Assembly: GCA_019638625.1 (NCBI GenBank) | Contig: JAHBTK010000002.1 | Span: 1 to 64,000 of the forward strand | Origin: Chitinophagaceae bacterium | GTDB lineage: Bacteria; Bacteroidota; Bacteroidia; Chitinophagales; Chitinophagaceae | DNA length: 64,000 nt | Reading direction: 5' to 3' | Shown: positions 45,262 through 54,877 of the stretch, one piece after another | Layout of the letters: each line of letters begins with the position of its first letter | How positions within the stretch are numbered: the first letter of the stretch is position 1 | Made by a program: the position numbers and the translations under genes | The notes under the pieces: model-generated | Told to the model about the DNA's origin: nothing | Databases searched by the model: none | The model's input: only the letters and a program-made list of their open reading frames with translations

Positions 45262-46680
45262 ATGTTATTGACACTATTTAAGAAAGAGCTTACAGAACTC
45301 TGGCGGGAAGACAGGGTAAAGTGGTTAATCCTGATCATCATCCCGCTGCTGGCAACCTCTGTCGTTACCAGTTTTCGCTACAGCCGGCAATTAAAGCGTG
45401 AACATGCGGCGGCTATGCTTGCCGATAAGCAGGTATGGGATAATCAACCGGAAAAGAACCCGCACGCTGCCGCTCATTTCGGTCTCTATTTATTTAAGCC
45501 CGTGCATCCGTTAAGTATTTTTGAGCCGGGTGTTGACCGGTACATCGGCTCCATTAATTTTATTGAAGCGCACCAGCGTAACAGTGAGCAGTACAGTTCT
45601 ATTGGTGACGGGAGCGATGTGGCCCGGTTGGGATTTTTGTCTCCTTCCTTCGTGCTGCAATATCTCCTTCCTCTGCTTATCATTATTGCAGGTTTTAACG
45701 GTATTAGCCGTGAGAAAGAAAATGGTAACCTTGCTGTACTATTCAGCCAGGGTTGTACGTCAAACGGTCTTTTTTGGGGGAAATGGCTGGCCGTTTATGC
45801 ACTCGTGCAGTTGATCATCATCCCCGTTTTCCTGTGCGTATTTGTTGTATTATTGCTGGTAAAGGCAGAAAGCTATAATTACATGGCAGCTTTCCTGATC
45901 CTCTGCACATATCTTTTGTATTATGCCATTATTACCAATATCGTCCTGTTCATCAGCAGCAAAGCAGCGCAATCGGGCACGGCATTCCTATACTGCATAC
46001 TTTTCTGGATAACCACGTCAATGCTGCTACCGCGCCTGGCAGGCAGCATTGCCGGACAGGCCAGTCCCCTCCTTACCAAAGAGCAGATCATTGAGAAAGT
46101 CAAAGCATATAATGCCCGGCTAGGCGGCAATATCCACGACCGAGGCGGACCTGCTTATAAACATTTAGTGGATAGTCTTTTAAAAAAATACCAGGTGGAC
46201 AGTGTTCAACAATTACCGGTGAATATGGCAGGTATAAGACTGGATGCGGGCGAGCAGTCAGATACCTGGAACTATGAAAGAATAAGAGAACAGCAATTAC
46301 AACGCTTAAAGAAGCAGGATAGAATTATTACGACGGCGGGGTTCATTAGCCCGCTGATACCATCGCAGCAAATCAGCATGGCGGCGGCCAACACAGATAT
46401 TTTCAGTCATCAGCATTTCACCGACGCAGGAGAGCAGTACCGCCGTCAATATGTCAATATGATGAACAGGTATATTGCTTATGAAAGCGGGCTGCAGGAA
46501 GGGTTTACCAGCTTTAAGATGAGCAGAGAGCTTTGGCAAAGGGTACCTCCCTTTCAATATAACCAGCCCGGATTAGTAGCGCTGCGGCACTACCAGTTGG
46601 CTATCCTGCTCCTGCTAGGGTGGCTGCTGGTAAGCAGCGGTCTTTTGTTCAGGTCATCCCAAACACTTAAACTGATTTAA
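45262..46680 (+). CDS. ABC-2 permease, DUF3526-type (pair 2, first)
   Basis: A 472-residue membrane protein, paralogue of the one at 39277: N-terminal KWLILIIIPLLATSVVTSF, the periplasmic HFGLYLFKPVHPLSIFEPG, the core SFVLQYLLPLLIIIAGFNG and a last segment LAILLLLGWLLVSSGLLF. No ATPase is encoded with this pair, so it either shares the one at 42103 or has lost its own. Confidence 0.82.
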   Translation: MLLTLFKKELTELWREDRVKWLILIIIPLLATSVVTSFRYSRQLKREHAAAMLADKQVWDNQPEKNPHAAAHFGLYLFKPVHPLSIFEPGVDRYIGSINFIEAHQRNSEQYSSIGDGSDVARLGFLSPSFVLQYLLPLLIIIAGFNGISREKENGNLAVLFSQGCTSNGLFWGKWLAVYALVQLIIIPVFLCVFVVLLLVKAESYNYMAAFLILCTYLLYYAIITNIVLFISSKAAQSGTAFLYCILFWITTSMLLPRLAGSIAGQASPLLTKEQIIEKVKAYNARLGGNIHDRGGPAYKHLVDSLLKKYQVDSVQQLPVNMAGIRLDAGEQSDTWNYERIREQQLQRLKKQDRIITTAGFISPLIPSQQISMAAANTDIFSHQHFTDAGEQYRRQYVNMMNRYIAYESGLQEGFTSFKMSRELWQRVPPFQYNQPGLVALRHYQLAILLLLGWLLVSSGLLFRSSQTLKLI

Positions 46681-46690
46681 CCAGCAGCTA

Positions 46691-48121
46691 ATGAAAACAA
46701 TTTTTCTTTTTGAACTAAAAAATTGGCTGCGCAATAAAGCGGTATGGCTGGTGTTGATAACCTGGGTACTGCTGGTATCATTTGCTGGCTGGCAGCGTAA
46801 TGCAATCGTATGTATGCTTGCCTCCGATATGGACAGCAGCCGGGTGTACGAGTTGCAGAAAGAAAAAGCATACCATGGGTTGCTCGACAGTGTGGAAAGA
46901 GGATTAAAGCAGGTAAAGGAATATGCGAATGACCCGCGCAACCCGGTTTATTTTAATACGAAAGTTCCCCGTTTTGCCATTTATGAGCCCGGCGTTCTGG
47001 ATGTATTGGCCACCGGGCAGAGCGATATCTTCCCGCAACTTTACGTAATATCTTCCCGCGCCGATTACCGGCAGCAAAAAGAAGAGGCGGTGAACGGCCT
47101 ACCATTAATGTACGGGAAACCGGATATGGTGTTTATCATCACGTTTCTTTTTCCACTGATCATTATTGCCTTTAATTACGGACTGTTGTCATCGGAAAAA
47201 GAAAGCGGCACGTTGAAATTAATACTGGTGCAGCATACAAACCTTAAACAGGTTTTATTTGCGAAACTGTTCGTATCGTTCCTGTTTTCATTGTTGTTAT
47301 TGCTTGTGCCGGCTATTATCCTTTACATTTTAAAAGCAGGCGCTCCTGCTACGATTCGTTCGGTTGGGTTGCTGCTATTGATTACATCGCTGTACAGTCT
47401 TTTCTGGCACCTGCTCTGCGCCGTTGCCGGCAGCAGGCTAAAAAGCAGCGCATGGAATGCCACGGTATTGACAGGTTGTTGGATATTGCTCACTGTATTG
47501 TTGCCTGCTGTTATCAACCTGGTTACAGGAAGTGTACGTCCCGTTCCTTCCCGCACCGAATTCATTACGGAATACCGCCGGGCGACGAACGCAATAGAAC
47601 AGGATAGTAACAGTGCCGTACTGGACAAATTTTTCTTCGACCATCCTGAACTGGCAAAAGAAGACAGCACGGGAAATGAACGGAACAGGGCCAACCAGTT
47701 TTATAAAGCTTCTCATATCAAACATGACCAGACGCATGAGACGCTTCAACCCATATATGACAGATATGAGAGCAGCTTGCAGGCGGCCAACCGGTTTTCC
47801 GGTAATGTAGGATTACTATCGCCTGCTTTGACTACCCATCAAAGCCTGCTGTTACTGGCGGGACAAAGCAGCAAGCAATACCTGCATTTTAACAAGGCAA
47901 TAGTTGAATGGCGAAAGCCATACCTGGATTTCATACTGACCAACCTATTACAGGATAAGGATGTGAACAGGCAGGAAACGCTGAAATGGAGTTCTTTCAG
48001 CTATCAGCCCTATGATTATTCTTCTGAAATGGCAACTCATATATCGGTGATGTTATTGTTTATTGCGGCTTTGTTGCTTATCACCCTTAAAATGCTGCAA
48101 AGGGCTGTTATTATAAACTAA
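46691..48121 (+). CDS. ABC-2 permease, DUF3526-type (pair 2, second)
   Basis: A 476-residue membrane protein, paralogue of the one at 40692: N-terminal VWLVLITWVLLVSFAGW, core MVFIITFLFPLIIIAFNYG with the following SSEKESGTLKLIL, and a C-terminal segment (VMLLFIAALLLITLKML). It starts 10 bases after the previous gene and ends 10 bases before the next. Confidence 0.82.
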   Translation: MKTIFLFELKNWLRNKAVWLVLITWVLLVSFAGWQRNAIVCMLASDMDSSRVYELQKEKAYHGLLDSVERGLKQVKEYANDPRNPVYFNTKVPRFAIYEPGVLDVLATGQSDIFPQLYVISSRADYRQQKEEAVNGLPLMYGKPDMVFIITFLFPLIIIAFNYGLLSSEKESGTLKLILVQHTNLKQVLFAKLFVSFLFSLLLLLVPAIILYILKAGAPATIRSVGLLLLITSLYSLFWHLLCAVAGSRLKSSAWNATVLTGCWILLTVLLPAVINLVTGSVRPVPSRTEFITEYRRATNAIEQDSNSAVLDKFFFDHPELAKEDSTGNERNRANQFYKASHIKHDQTHETLQPIYDRYESSLQAANRFSGNVGLLSPALTTHQSLLLLAGQSSKQYLHFNKAIVEWRKPYLDFILTNLLQDKDVNRQETLKWSSFSYQPYDYSSEMATHISVMLLFIAALLLITLKMLQRAVIIN

Positions 48122-48131
48122 AATAGCGAAT

Positions 48132-50348
48132 ATGACTATCAGGTTATTCATAATCCTGCTGCTTGCCCCGTTTGGGGCCTTTGCACAAATGGACAGCGTC
48201 CCGGTAGCCGACAATTTCCACCCTTCCCTCAACCCGCCGGCTATTCATGCTATTGAAGCAGCAGAAGTTATTACTGTTGACGGCATATTAAATGAAGCAA
48301 TATGGCAGCAAGCGCCCGTTATCAGCAATTTTTTCCGGATGGAGCCACGACAGGGCGGAAAATATTTGTATAAAACTTTTGTGCAGGTGGTATATGATAA
48401 AAGGAACCTGTATTTCGGCGTGTTTTGTAAGGACAGTTTGGGTACGAAAGGCCTGCGTGCACAAGATCTGCGCCGCGATTTTACTTTTAGTAATAATGAC
48501 GCTTTTGAAATACAACTGGACCCGCAGAATCTTAAGCGGTATTGCGTTTCGTTTCAAACAACGCCTTACGGCAACCAATCCGATCTGCAGGCTTTTGACG
48601 ATACCAACCGTGACAGTCAATGGGATGCTTTGTGGAAAGTGCGCACGGCAAGAACCGACAGCGGCTGGTACGCCGAATTTGCCATTCCCTTCAAATCGCT
48701 GCGCTACGACCGGGATGCTGCTGATGCTGCCTGGTGGGGCATTACACTGGCACGCCTTGCACGCAGGGATTATGAGCTGACCGCTTTTCCTGCTATTCCG
48801 CAATCTTTCTCTCCTTTTCGTATGACCTATGCTGCCCAACTAAAGGGATTAAAACTGCCACCGCCGTCGGCCAATATCAGGCTGCAACCTTATACCCTCT
48901 ATCAATATAATACAGCAAGAGATGCTGACAATATAAAATCAAAAAATGCTGAATTTAAACCCGGCGGCGAAATAAAATGGGCCATTAATCCAAGAGCTGT
49001 TTTAGACCTTACGTTCAATACTGATTTTGCACAGGCCGATGTGGACGTGGCCGTAAATAATCTTACCCGGTTCAACGTACTCTTTCCGGAACGACGGCAA
49101 TTTTTCCTGGAAAACAGCGGTGTGTATGCCGGCGCCGACGTCACCAATATAAAACCTTTCTTCAGCCGCACCATTGGACTTAGCAATGAGCAGTTTAATG
49201 CCGAAACCGTGCCTATTGATGCAGGTATCCGTTATACCGACAGAACAAGAGAGCGAACCATTGCCGGCCTGTATGTGCATCAGCGGGCAACAGGCTATCA
49301 AAGTGCCGTGAACTTCGGCCTGGCCCGGTATCTGAAAAACTACGGAACACAGAACAATGTAGGTTTGATGTTGACGCATCGCCTGGATGAATCTGATGTT
49401 AGCAAAGGCTTTCAACAGCGTAACAACAGCACTGTTACAGTGGATGGGTTGATACGTCCGAAGAACGACATTACCATTCAGTACCTGGCTTCGGCAGCAA
49501 GAAACAACAGCAACGACAGCATCGGGCTTGCAGGCAGCTTTTATGCCGGGTATTTCCCCAACAAATGGTATTTCTATTACTGGACGGATATTGTTTCAGA
49601 AAAATACCTGCCGGGCATGGGTTACGTGTTTGCCGACAACACTATCCGGCAAAGCACCGGCGGCTATTATATCTGGCGACCCAAAGGCAAACTCGGGAAG
49701 CATATCCGCCGTTTTGATCCGGGTGTATTCGCCACTACTTTTAATGATTACAAAGGGCTAGGCTTCCAGCAGGCTGAGTTATACTTCTTCCCGGTGTATA
49801 TCATTTTACAAAGCGGCGGGTTTATACAGTACGCGTATTATCTTAACTGGCAAAATATCAATTTTCCTTTTTACCAGTTGAGTATTCCCCTGGAGCAGCG
49901 CAGATACTACTACACACGTCACCAGGTTGATTACAACACCGACCAAAGCAGGAAACTGTCACTCGCTAGCAGGTTTACATGGGGTAATTATTATAACGGC
50001 AGAATGGAAGCGCTTACATTGACTGGCCGTGTAGCGCCACTACCGCATGTTGCCATAACCTGCACTTACCAGCATAATAATTTTCGCTCACTTGGTATCA
50101 ACCACCAGGGGCTGAGAACCGATTTGATCACCGCATCGCTCCGGCTGGCTTATAACCCCCGGATACAGGCTTCGGTATTTTACCAGTACAATTCATTCGA
50201 CAAACGGGGAAGATGGAATGTAAGAGGCAGTTGGGAATTCGCGCCGCTGAGTTTCTTATACCTTGTATTTAATGAAACCAGCTTTCAGGACTCACCGATA
50301 AAGAATCAGTCGGTTATTTCGAAATTGACCTACCTGAAGCAGTTCTAA
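48132..50348 (+). CDS. DUF5916-type protein with N-terminal CBM9-like domain
   Basis: A 738-residue exported protein (signal IILLLAPFGAFAQ). Residues about 45-210 look like a family 9 carbohydrate-binding fold (VDGILNEAIWQQAPVISNF, NDAFEIQLDPQNLKRYC, DSGWYAEFAIPFKSLRY). The rest is a DUF5916 outer-membrane barrel (LTFNTDFAQADVDVAVNNL, RFNVLFPERRQFFLENSGV). These proteins are widespread and uncharacterised in Bacteroidota; the binding fold need not bind sugar here. It is the penultimate gene of the ABC cluster. Confidence 0.85.
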   Translation: MTIRLFIILLLAPFGAFAQMDSVPVADNFHPSLNPPAIHAIEAAEVITVDGILNEAIWQQAPVISNFFRMEPRQGGKYLYKTFVQVVYDKRNLYFGVFCKDSLGTKGLRAQDLRRDFTFSNNDAFEIQLDPQNLKRYCVSFQTTPYGNQSDLQAFDDTNRDSQWDALWKVRTARTDSGWYAEFAIPFKSLRYDRDAADAAWWGITLARLARRDYELTAFPAIPQSFSPFRMTYAAQLKGLKLPPPSANIRLQPYTLYQYNTARDADNIKSKNAEFKPGGEIKWAINPRAVLDLTFNTDFAQADVDVAVNNLTRFNVLFPERRQFFLENSGVYAGADVTNIKPFFSRTIGLSNEQFNAETVPIDAGIRYTDRTRERTIAGLYVHQRATGYQSAVNFGLARYLKNYGTQNNVGLMLTHRLDESDVSKGFQQRNNSTVTVDGLIRPKNDITIQYLASAARNNSNDSIGLAGSFYAGYFPNKWYFYYWTDIVSEKYLPGMGYVFADNTIRQSTGGYYIWRPKGKLGKHIRRFDPGVFATTFNDYKGLGFQQAELYFFPVYIILQSGGFIQYAYYLNWQNINFPFYQLSIPLEQRRYYYTRHQVDYNTDQSRKLSLASRFTWGNYYNGRMEALTLTGRVAPLPHVAITCTYQHNNFRSLGINHQGLRTDLITASLRLAYNPRIQASVFYQYNSFDKRGRWNVRGSWEFAPLSFLYLVFNETSFQDSPIKNQSVISKLTYLKQF

Positions 50349-50390
50349 GAGACTTTGAAACGGTATATCATAAACATACAACGCAGGAAT

Positions 50391-51299
50391 ATGACAAACG
50401 GAAAAAAATATGATGTAATTATAATAGGCGGAAGCTATGCAGGGCTTTCTGCAGCAATGGCGCTGGGGCGCTCAATGCGCAGGGTTTTGATCATAGACAG
50501 CGGGTTGCCCTGCAACAGGCATACACCGCATTCACATAATTTCATTACACATGATGGAGAAAAGCCTGCTGAAATGGCTGTCAAAGCCAAAGCACAGGTA
50601 TTGATGTACAGCACCGTGAAATTTTGCAGCGGACTTGCCGTTAGCGGAAAGAAAACCGGAAAAGGATTTATTACTACCATGCAAAGCGGCGAGGCATTTA
50701 CAGCCAAGAAGCTTATTTTTGCTACCGGTGTAAAAGACATTATGCCCGGTATCCAGGGTTTTGCGGATTGTTGGGGTATATCCGTTATACATTGCCCGTA
50801 TTGCCACGGATACGAAATGAGGAATGTAAGAACGGGAATTTTAGCCAATGGCCATTTTGCATATCACTACGTACAATTGGTACGGAACCTTACGAAGGAT
50901 CTGACCATCTTTACCAATGGAAAAGCGAAATTTACACAGGAGCAAACCGATAAGCTTACCCGGTACGACATCCCGGTAGTGGAAAAGAAAATTGCGATGC
51001 TGCAGCACGAAAACGGTAATGTCCGGCAAATTGTTTTTGATGACAATTCAACCTTTGCACTTGCGGCAGTATACGCAAGGCCGGATTTTGAACAACATTG
51101 CAGAATCCCGGAAGCATTGGGTTGCGAACTGACTGAACAGGGCCTGCTCAAAGCAGATATGTTCCAGGAAACGACTGTGCCGGGTATCTTCGCCTGTGGG
51201 GATAGCGCGGCTTCGATGCGTTCGGTAGCTTATACGGTAGCTACCGGTAATATTGCAGGCGCCATGGTAAACAATAAAATAACGGGGGAGGAGTTTTGA
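50391..51299 (+). CDS. Thioredoxin-reductase-like flavoprotein with CPYCHGYE motif
   Basis: A 302-residue FAD/NAD(P)H enzyme: FAD-binding DVIIIGGSYAGLSAAMALG at the N-terminus, the redox motif CPYCHGYE near residue 135, and the terminal FAD segment VPGIFACGDSAASMRSVAY. The CxxCHG[YW]E form is the one known from dithiol oxidases such as GliT and HlmI, not from true thioredoxin reductases, so a disulfide-forming or small-molecule thiol role is possible. ATG at 50391 is used; the frame opens with a TTG at 50355. Confidence 0.88.
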   Translation: MTNGKKYDVIIIGGSYAGLSAAMALGRSMRRVLIIDSGLPCNRHTPHSHNFITHDGEKPAEMAVKAKAQVLMYSTVKFCSGLAVSGKKTGKGFITTMQSGEAFTAKKLIFATGVKDIMPGIQGFADCWGISVIHCPYCHGYEMRNVRTGILANGHFAYHYVQLVRNLTKDLTIFTNGKAKFTQEQTDKLTRYDIPVVEKKIAMLQHENGNVRQIVFDDNSTFALAAVYARPDFEQHCRIPEALGCELTEQGLLKADMFQETTVPGIFACGDSAASMRSVAYTVATGNIAGAMVNNKITGEEF

Positions 51300-51713
51300 T
51301 GGCAATCACAAGCAATTTGACAAAGCGGGATAGGAAATAAATGCAAAATTCGTTCTTCGTGGGTATCGCGTTGAAAAATATTATTGACAAATCATGTGGG
51401 TATTAAAGTAATAGTTGGCAAAAGAGAAAAATATACTTTTGAAAACTGGTAAACCGGTTGTTATCCACAACCGGTTTTTTTTTGTTCATACTGGTCCTGA
51501 TTGATCAGAATGCTGCGCCCGCATAGCAGAAAACAGATAAGTACCTGTTATTGAAATGGCTATAACCCCGTCTGTTCTGATTGCTTGAAGAAGTATCAAT
51601 CATTTCGACGCTTACTCCCTTCCAGCAGATAGCATGTCAACAATATATGTTACCTTCAGCAAGCACACCGGGAGATTATTGTAGAATGAAACCGATAAGT
51701 ATCCGAAGCAATC
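51300..51713. other. Intergenic stretch with terminator
   Basis: No gene found. It contains the terminator at 51451-51482 and ordinary sequence on both sides; no strong promoter match was found before the first sulfatase. Confidence 0.45.
51451..51482 (+). terminator. Terminator twin of 11622-11653 with inverted loop
   Basis: AAACCGGTTGT-TATCC-ACAACCGGTTT plus a T tract. Stem and left flank (GAAAACTGGT) equal those at 11611-11648; the loop is the reverse complement. It ends the ABC cluster about 150 bases after its last gene. Confidence 0.85.
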
Positions 51714-53246
51714 ATGAAGCGTATAAATAAAAGAGCACTGATCGCTTTTTTGAGTATGTGGTTTATTGTTACCACCGCGTGGGCGCAGCAGGTGTCCCGT
51801 CCGAATATTATTTTTTTTCTGGTAGATGACCTCGGCTGGAATGATTTGTCTCTGCCAATTTCGGGAAATGTTACCGCGAATAATAAGAAGTACCACACGC
51901 CCCATATTGAACAACTTGCAAAGGAAGGCATTGTTTTTACCGACGCTTATACAGCGCCGGTATGTACGCCCACAAGGGTAAGCTTAATAACCGGCGTGAA
52001 TGCTGCCCGCCACCACGTCACCAACTGGACATCTCCCCAAAAAGACCGGTACACCGACGCTGCTGATGAACAGTTTGATCCGCCGGAATGGAATATAAAT
52101 GGTTTCAGTCCTGAACCCGGGATAGCGAAAACATTTGTTGGCACGCCTTTACCGGCAGTATTGAGAGACCATGGTTATTTTACCATACATGTGGGCAAAG
52201 CTCATTGGGGTCCAAGGGGTACACCTTCTTCCAGTCCGAACAATGTAGGTTTTATAGTAAATATCGCCGGTCATGCCGCGGGACACCCGCAGAGCTACCT
52301 GCCTGAAGAGGAATACGGAAATATTCCCGGTAAGGGCAGTTTCCAATCAGTACCCGACCTGGAACCCTATTACCAGACAGATGTCTTCCTCACGGATGCC
52401 CTGACCCGGGAAGCGCTGAAAGCCATTGAATATCCGGTTTCCAGGAAGCAACCCTTCTTTCTGAACCTCGGACACTATGCCGTGCATACGCCCATTATGG
52501 GTGATAAAAAATACCTGCAGAAATATCTCGATGCAGGGCTGGACAGCGTAGAGGCACGATATGCCTCACTGGTGGAAGGCGTGGACAAAAGTGTGGGGGA
52601 TATACTGGCTTATCTGAAACAAAAGAATATTGAAAAAAACACGGTATTCATTTTTACCAGCGACAATGGAGGATTATCGCTGGCGCCGCCTCGGGGCGGA
52701 GAGTCTTTCACCCATAACCTGCCGTTGCGGGTGGGAAAAGGATCTGTGTATGAAGGCGGCATCAGGGTACCGTTGATCGTGAAATACGACGGAGTGGTAA
52801 AGCAGGGTACTGTCAGTAAAAATTATGTGATAGCAGAAGATATTTTTCCTACTTTGCTGGAGATTGCCGGCATTCGCAATGCTAAGGTCATTCAGAAAGT
52901 GGATGGAAAAAGTTTTGTTCCTTCACTGAGAAATGCTGCTGTAACCGATACGAACCGGGTATTGATATGGCATTATCCCAATAAATGGAGAAATCCGGAC
53001 GGACCGGGCATCAATTATCACAGCGCTTTGCGAAAGGACAACTGGAAACTGGTCTATAACCAGCGAACCGGAGAAAGGTATTTGTATGACCTGCGACAGG
53101 ACATAGGAGAAACAACCGATGTATCGGGAAAGTACCCGGCTGTGGCTAAAAGCCTTTCCGCGTTACTGGGACAAACATTGGCGGAATATAATGCCCTTAT
53201 GCCGGTGGATAAAAAAACAGGCAGGCAGTTGGCTTATCCTGAATAG
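51714..53246 (+). CDS. Sulfatase, Cys-type (FGly motif CTPTR)
   Basis: A 510-residue exported sulfatase (signal IAFLSMWFIVTTAWAQ). The metal-binding start motif is FFLVDDLGWNDLS, the formylglycine motif VCTPTRVSLITG is near residue 84, and FIFTSDNGG and VPLIVKYDG follow later. The active-site Cys must be converted to formylglycine by a maturation enzyme. First of three sulfatase genes in a row. Substrate unknown; sulfated glycans are the usual targets. Confidence 0.93.
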   Translation: MKRINKRALIAFLSMWFIVTTAWAQQVSRPNIIFFLVDDLGWNDLSLPISGNVTANNKKYHTPHIEQLAKEGIVFTDAYTAPVCTPTRVSLITGVNAARHHVTNWTSPQKDRYTDAADEQFDPPEWNINGFSPEPGIAKTFVGTPLPAVLRDHGYFTIHVGKAHWGPRGTPSSSPNNVGFIVNIAGHAAGHPQSYLPEEEYGNIPGKGSFQSVPDLEPYYQTDVFLTDALTREALKAIEYPVSRKQPFFLNLGHYAVHTPIMGDKKYLQKYLDAGLDSVEARYASLVEGVDKSVGDILAYLKQKNIEKNTVFIFTSDNGGLSLAPPRGGESFTHNLPLRVGKGSVYEGGIRVPLIVKYDGVVKQGTVSKNYVIAEDIFPTLLEIAGIRNAKVIQKVDGKSFVPSLRNAAVTDTNRVLIWHYPNKWRNPDGPGINYHSALRKDNWKLVYNQRTGERYLYDLRQDIGETTDVSGKYPAVAKSLSALLGQTLAEYNALMPVDKKTGRQLAYPE

Positions 53247-53252
53247 GATAAA

Positions 53253-53340
53253 CCCCGCCCGAACGATGTTCAGTCGGGCGCGGCATTAAGACATTAAGAA
53301 GCATTGAGAGAAAATCTTAATGAGCCTTAACTCCTTAATG
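53253..53340. repeat. Intergenic repeat fragment and inverted repeat between sulfatase genes
   Basis: CCCCGCCCGAACGATGTTCA plus GTC (53253-53275) equals, in reverse complement with one mismatch, 5467-5489 inside the long repeat. Here CGCCCGA/TCGGGCG also form a hairpin. An imperfect inverted repeat follows, framed by CATTAAG (53284-53290) and CTTAATG (53334-53340), which could act as a terminator or processing hairpin. Confidence 0.5.
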
Positions 53341-53404
53341 GCCTCATTTCGGAGCATATTATAAAAACAGGGTATTGATCTTGACAATTAAAAACCAGCA
53401 CATC

Positions 53405-54856
53405 ATGCGATATATCATACAAGCGAGTTGGCTGATGTATCTGCTGTTGCCTTTTTGGGCTGTCTCCCAGCCCGGCACCAGCCCCAATATCATTCTCATT
53501 AACATGGATGATATGGGATATGGCGATACGGAGCCCTATGGTATGTATGGCATCGCCACCCCCCATTTCAACAGGGTAGCAAAAGAGGGGATGCGTTTCA
53601 CTAATGTGTATTCCGCGCAGCCGGTTTGCAGCGCTTCCAGGGCCGGATTATTGACAGGTTGTTATCCCAACCGGCTGGGTATTCACGGCGCTTTGTCACC
53701 ACAGGCCAGCCATGCCCTTAACCCGTCAGAAACGACCATCGCTTCCATGTTAAAGAAAAAAGGGTATGCCACCGCTATTTTTGGTAAATGGCATTTGGGC
53801 AGCAGGGCGCCTTATCTTCCGTTATATTACGGCTTTGACACCTACTATGGCATACCCTACTCCAACGATATGTGGCCGTATGGTTACGACGGAAAACTGG
53901 TGACTGATACTACACACCGCAAATCGAAACACCCGTTTGTACCCTGGTACGACGGCAATAAACAGGTGGATACCATTAATTCTTTTGTCAAGCAGGACCA
54001 GATAACAGCTACCATTACACGAAAATCAGTTTCTTTCATCAATGAGAAAGCCAAAGGAAAAGAGCCTTTCTTCCTGTATATCGCTCATCCTATGCCCCAT
54101 GTTCCCCTGGGGGCATCTGCCGCATTTAAGGGAAAAAGCAACGCCGGAATTTTTGGAGATGTGATCATGGAACTGGATTGGTCAGTGGGGGAAGTGTTAT
54201 CAGCCCTGGATAAAAACGGATTGGCTCAGAATACCCTGTTGATGATCACCAGTGACAACGGACCCTGGAGAAATTTTGGAACACACGCCGGTTCCAGTGG
54301 AGGTTTCAGGGAAGGGAAAGGAAGTACCTGGGAAGGCGGTATCCGCGTACCTTTCCTGGTGCGATGGCCGGAGATAGTGGAGCCCGGCACGGTCAACAGT
54401 CAGTTGGTGAGCCATATAGATGTGTTAGCAACCCTGGCGGCTATTACCGGAGCGCCGATGCCCAACCATACGACGGACGGTATCAGTTTTCTGAAGATAC
54501 TGAAGGATAAAACAGCATTGAGTGATCGTGAAGTGTTTTATTACTATTACGGAAATAACCGGCTGGAAGGAGTACGGTATAAACAATGGAAACTGGTATT
54601 ACCACATCCTTCAAGAGCATACGAAAAAGGTATTCCCGGCACGGGTGGAGTGGCAGGACCTACACCGGAAGCTGATCCCGTGGAACTGGCTTTGTATAAT
54701 CTTACCCATGACCCCGGAGAGCGATATGACGTGAAGGAGCAAAACCCGGATATTTTGCAAAAACTTTTATCGCTTGCTGAAGAAGCCAGGAGGGACCTTG
54801 GCGATGCATTAACCAATACGGAAGGAACCGGTATCAGGAAACCGGCAACCTTTTAG
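53405..54856 (+). CDS. Sulfatase, Cys-type (FGly motif CSASR)
   Basis: A 483-residue exported sulfatase (signal ending LPFWAVSQP). ILINMDDMGYGDTEPYGM opens the metal site; the formylglycine motif is VCSASRAGLLTG near residue 79, the C-x-A-x-R form also accepted by maturation enzymes. FGKWHLGS and MITSDNGPW follow. Its organisation resembles arylsulfatase-A-like enzymes. ATG at 53405 is used, since the longer frame precedes the signal. Confidence 0.93.
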   Translation: MRYIIQASWLMYLLLPFWAVSQPGTSPNIILINMDDMGYGDTEPYGMYGIATPHFNRVAKEGMRFTNVYSAQPVCSASRAGLLTGCYPNRLGIHGALSPQASHALNPSETTIASMLKKKGYATAIFGKWHLGSRAPYLPLYYGFDTYYGIPYSNDMWPYGYDGKLVTDTTHRKSKHPFVPWYDGNKQVDTINSFVKQDQITATITRKSVSFINEKAKGKEPFFLYIAHPMPHVPLGASAAFKGKSNAGIFGDVIMELDWSVGEVLSALDKNGLAQNTLLMITSDNGPWRNFGTHAGSSGGFREGKGSTWEGGIRVPFLVRWPEIVEPGTVNSQLVSHIDVLATLAAITGAPMPNHTTDGISFLKILKDKTALSDREVFYYYYGNNRLEGVRYKQWKLVLPHPSRAYEKGIPGTGGVAGPTPEADPVELALYNLTHDPGERYDVKEQNPDILQKLLSLAEEARRDLGDALTNTEGTGIRKPATF

Positions 54857-54877
54857 TAATTTTAAAGTATGTTTATA

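Noticed and set aside
53284..53340. CRISPR-like appearance of repeated CATTAAG words
   Set aside because: The words form one imperfect inverted repeat without regular spacers.
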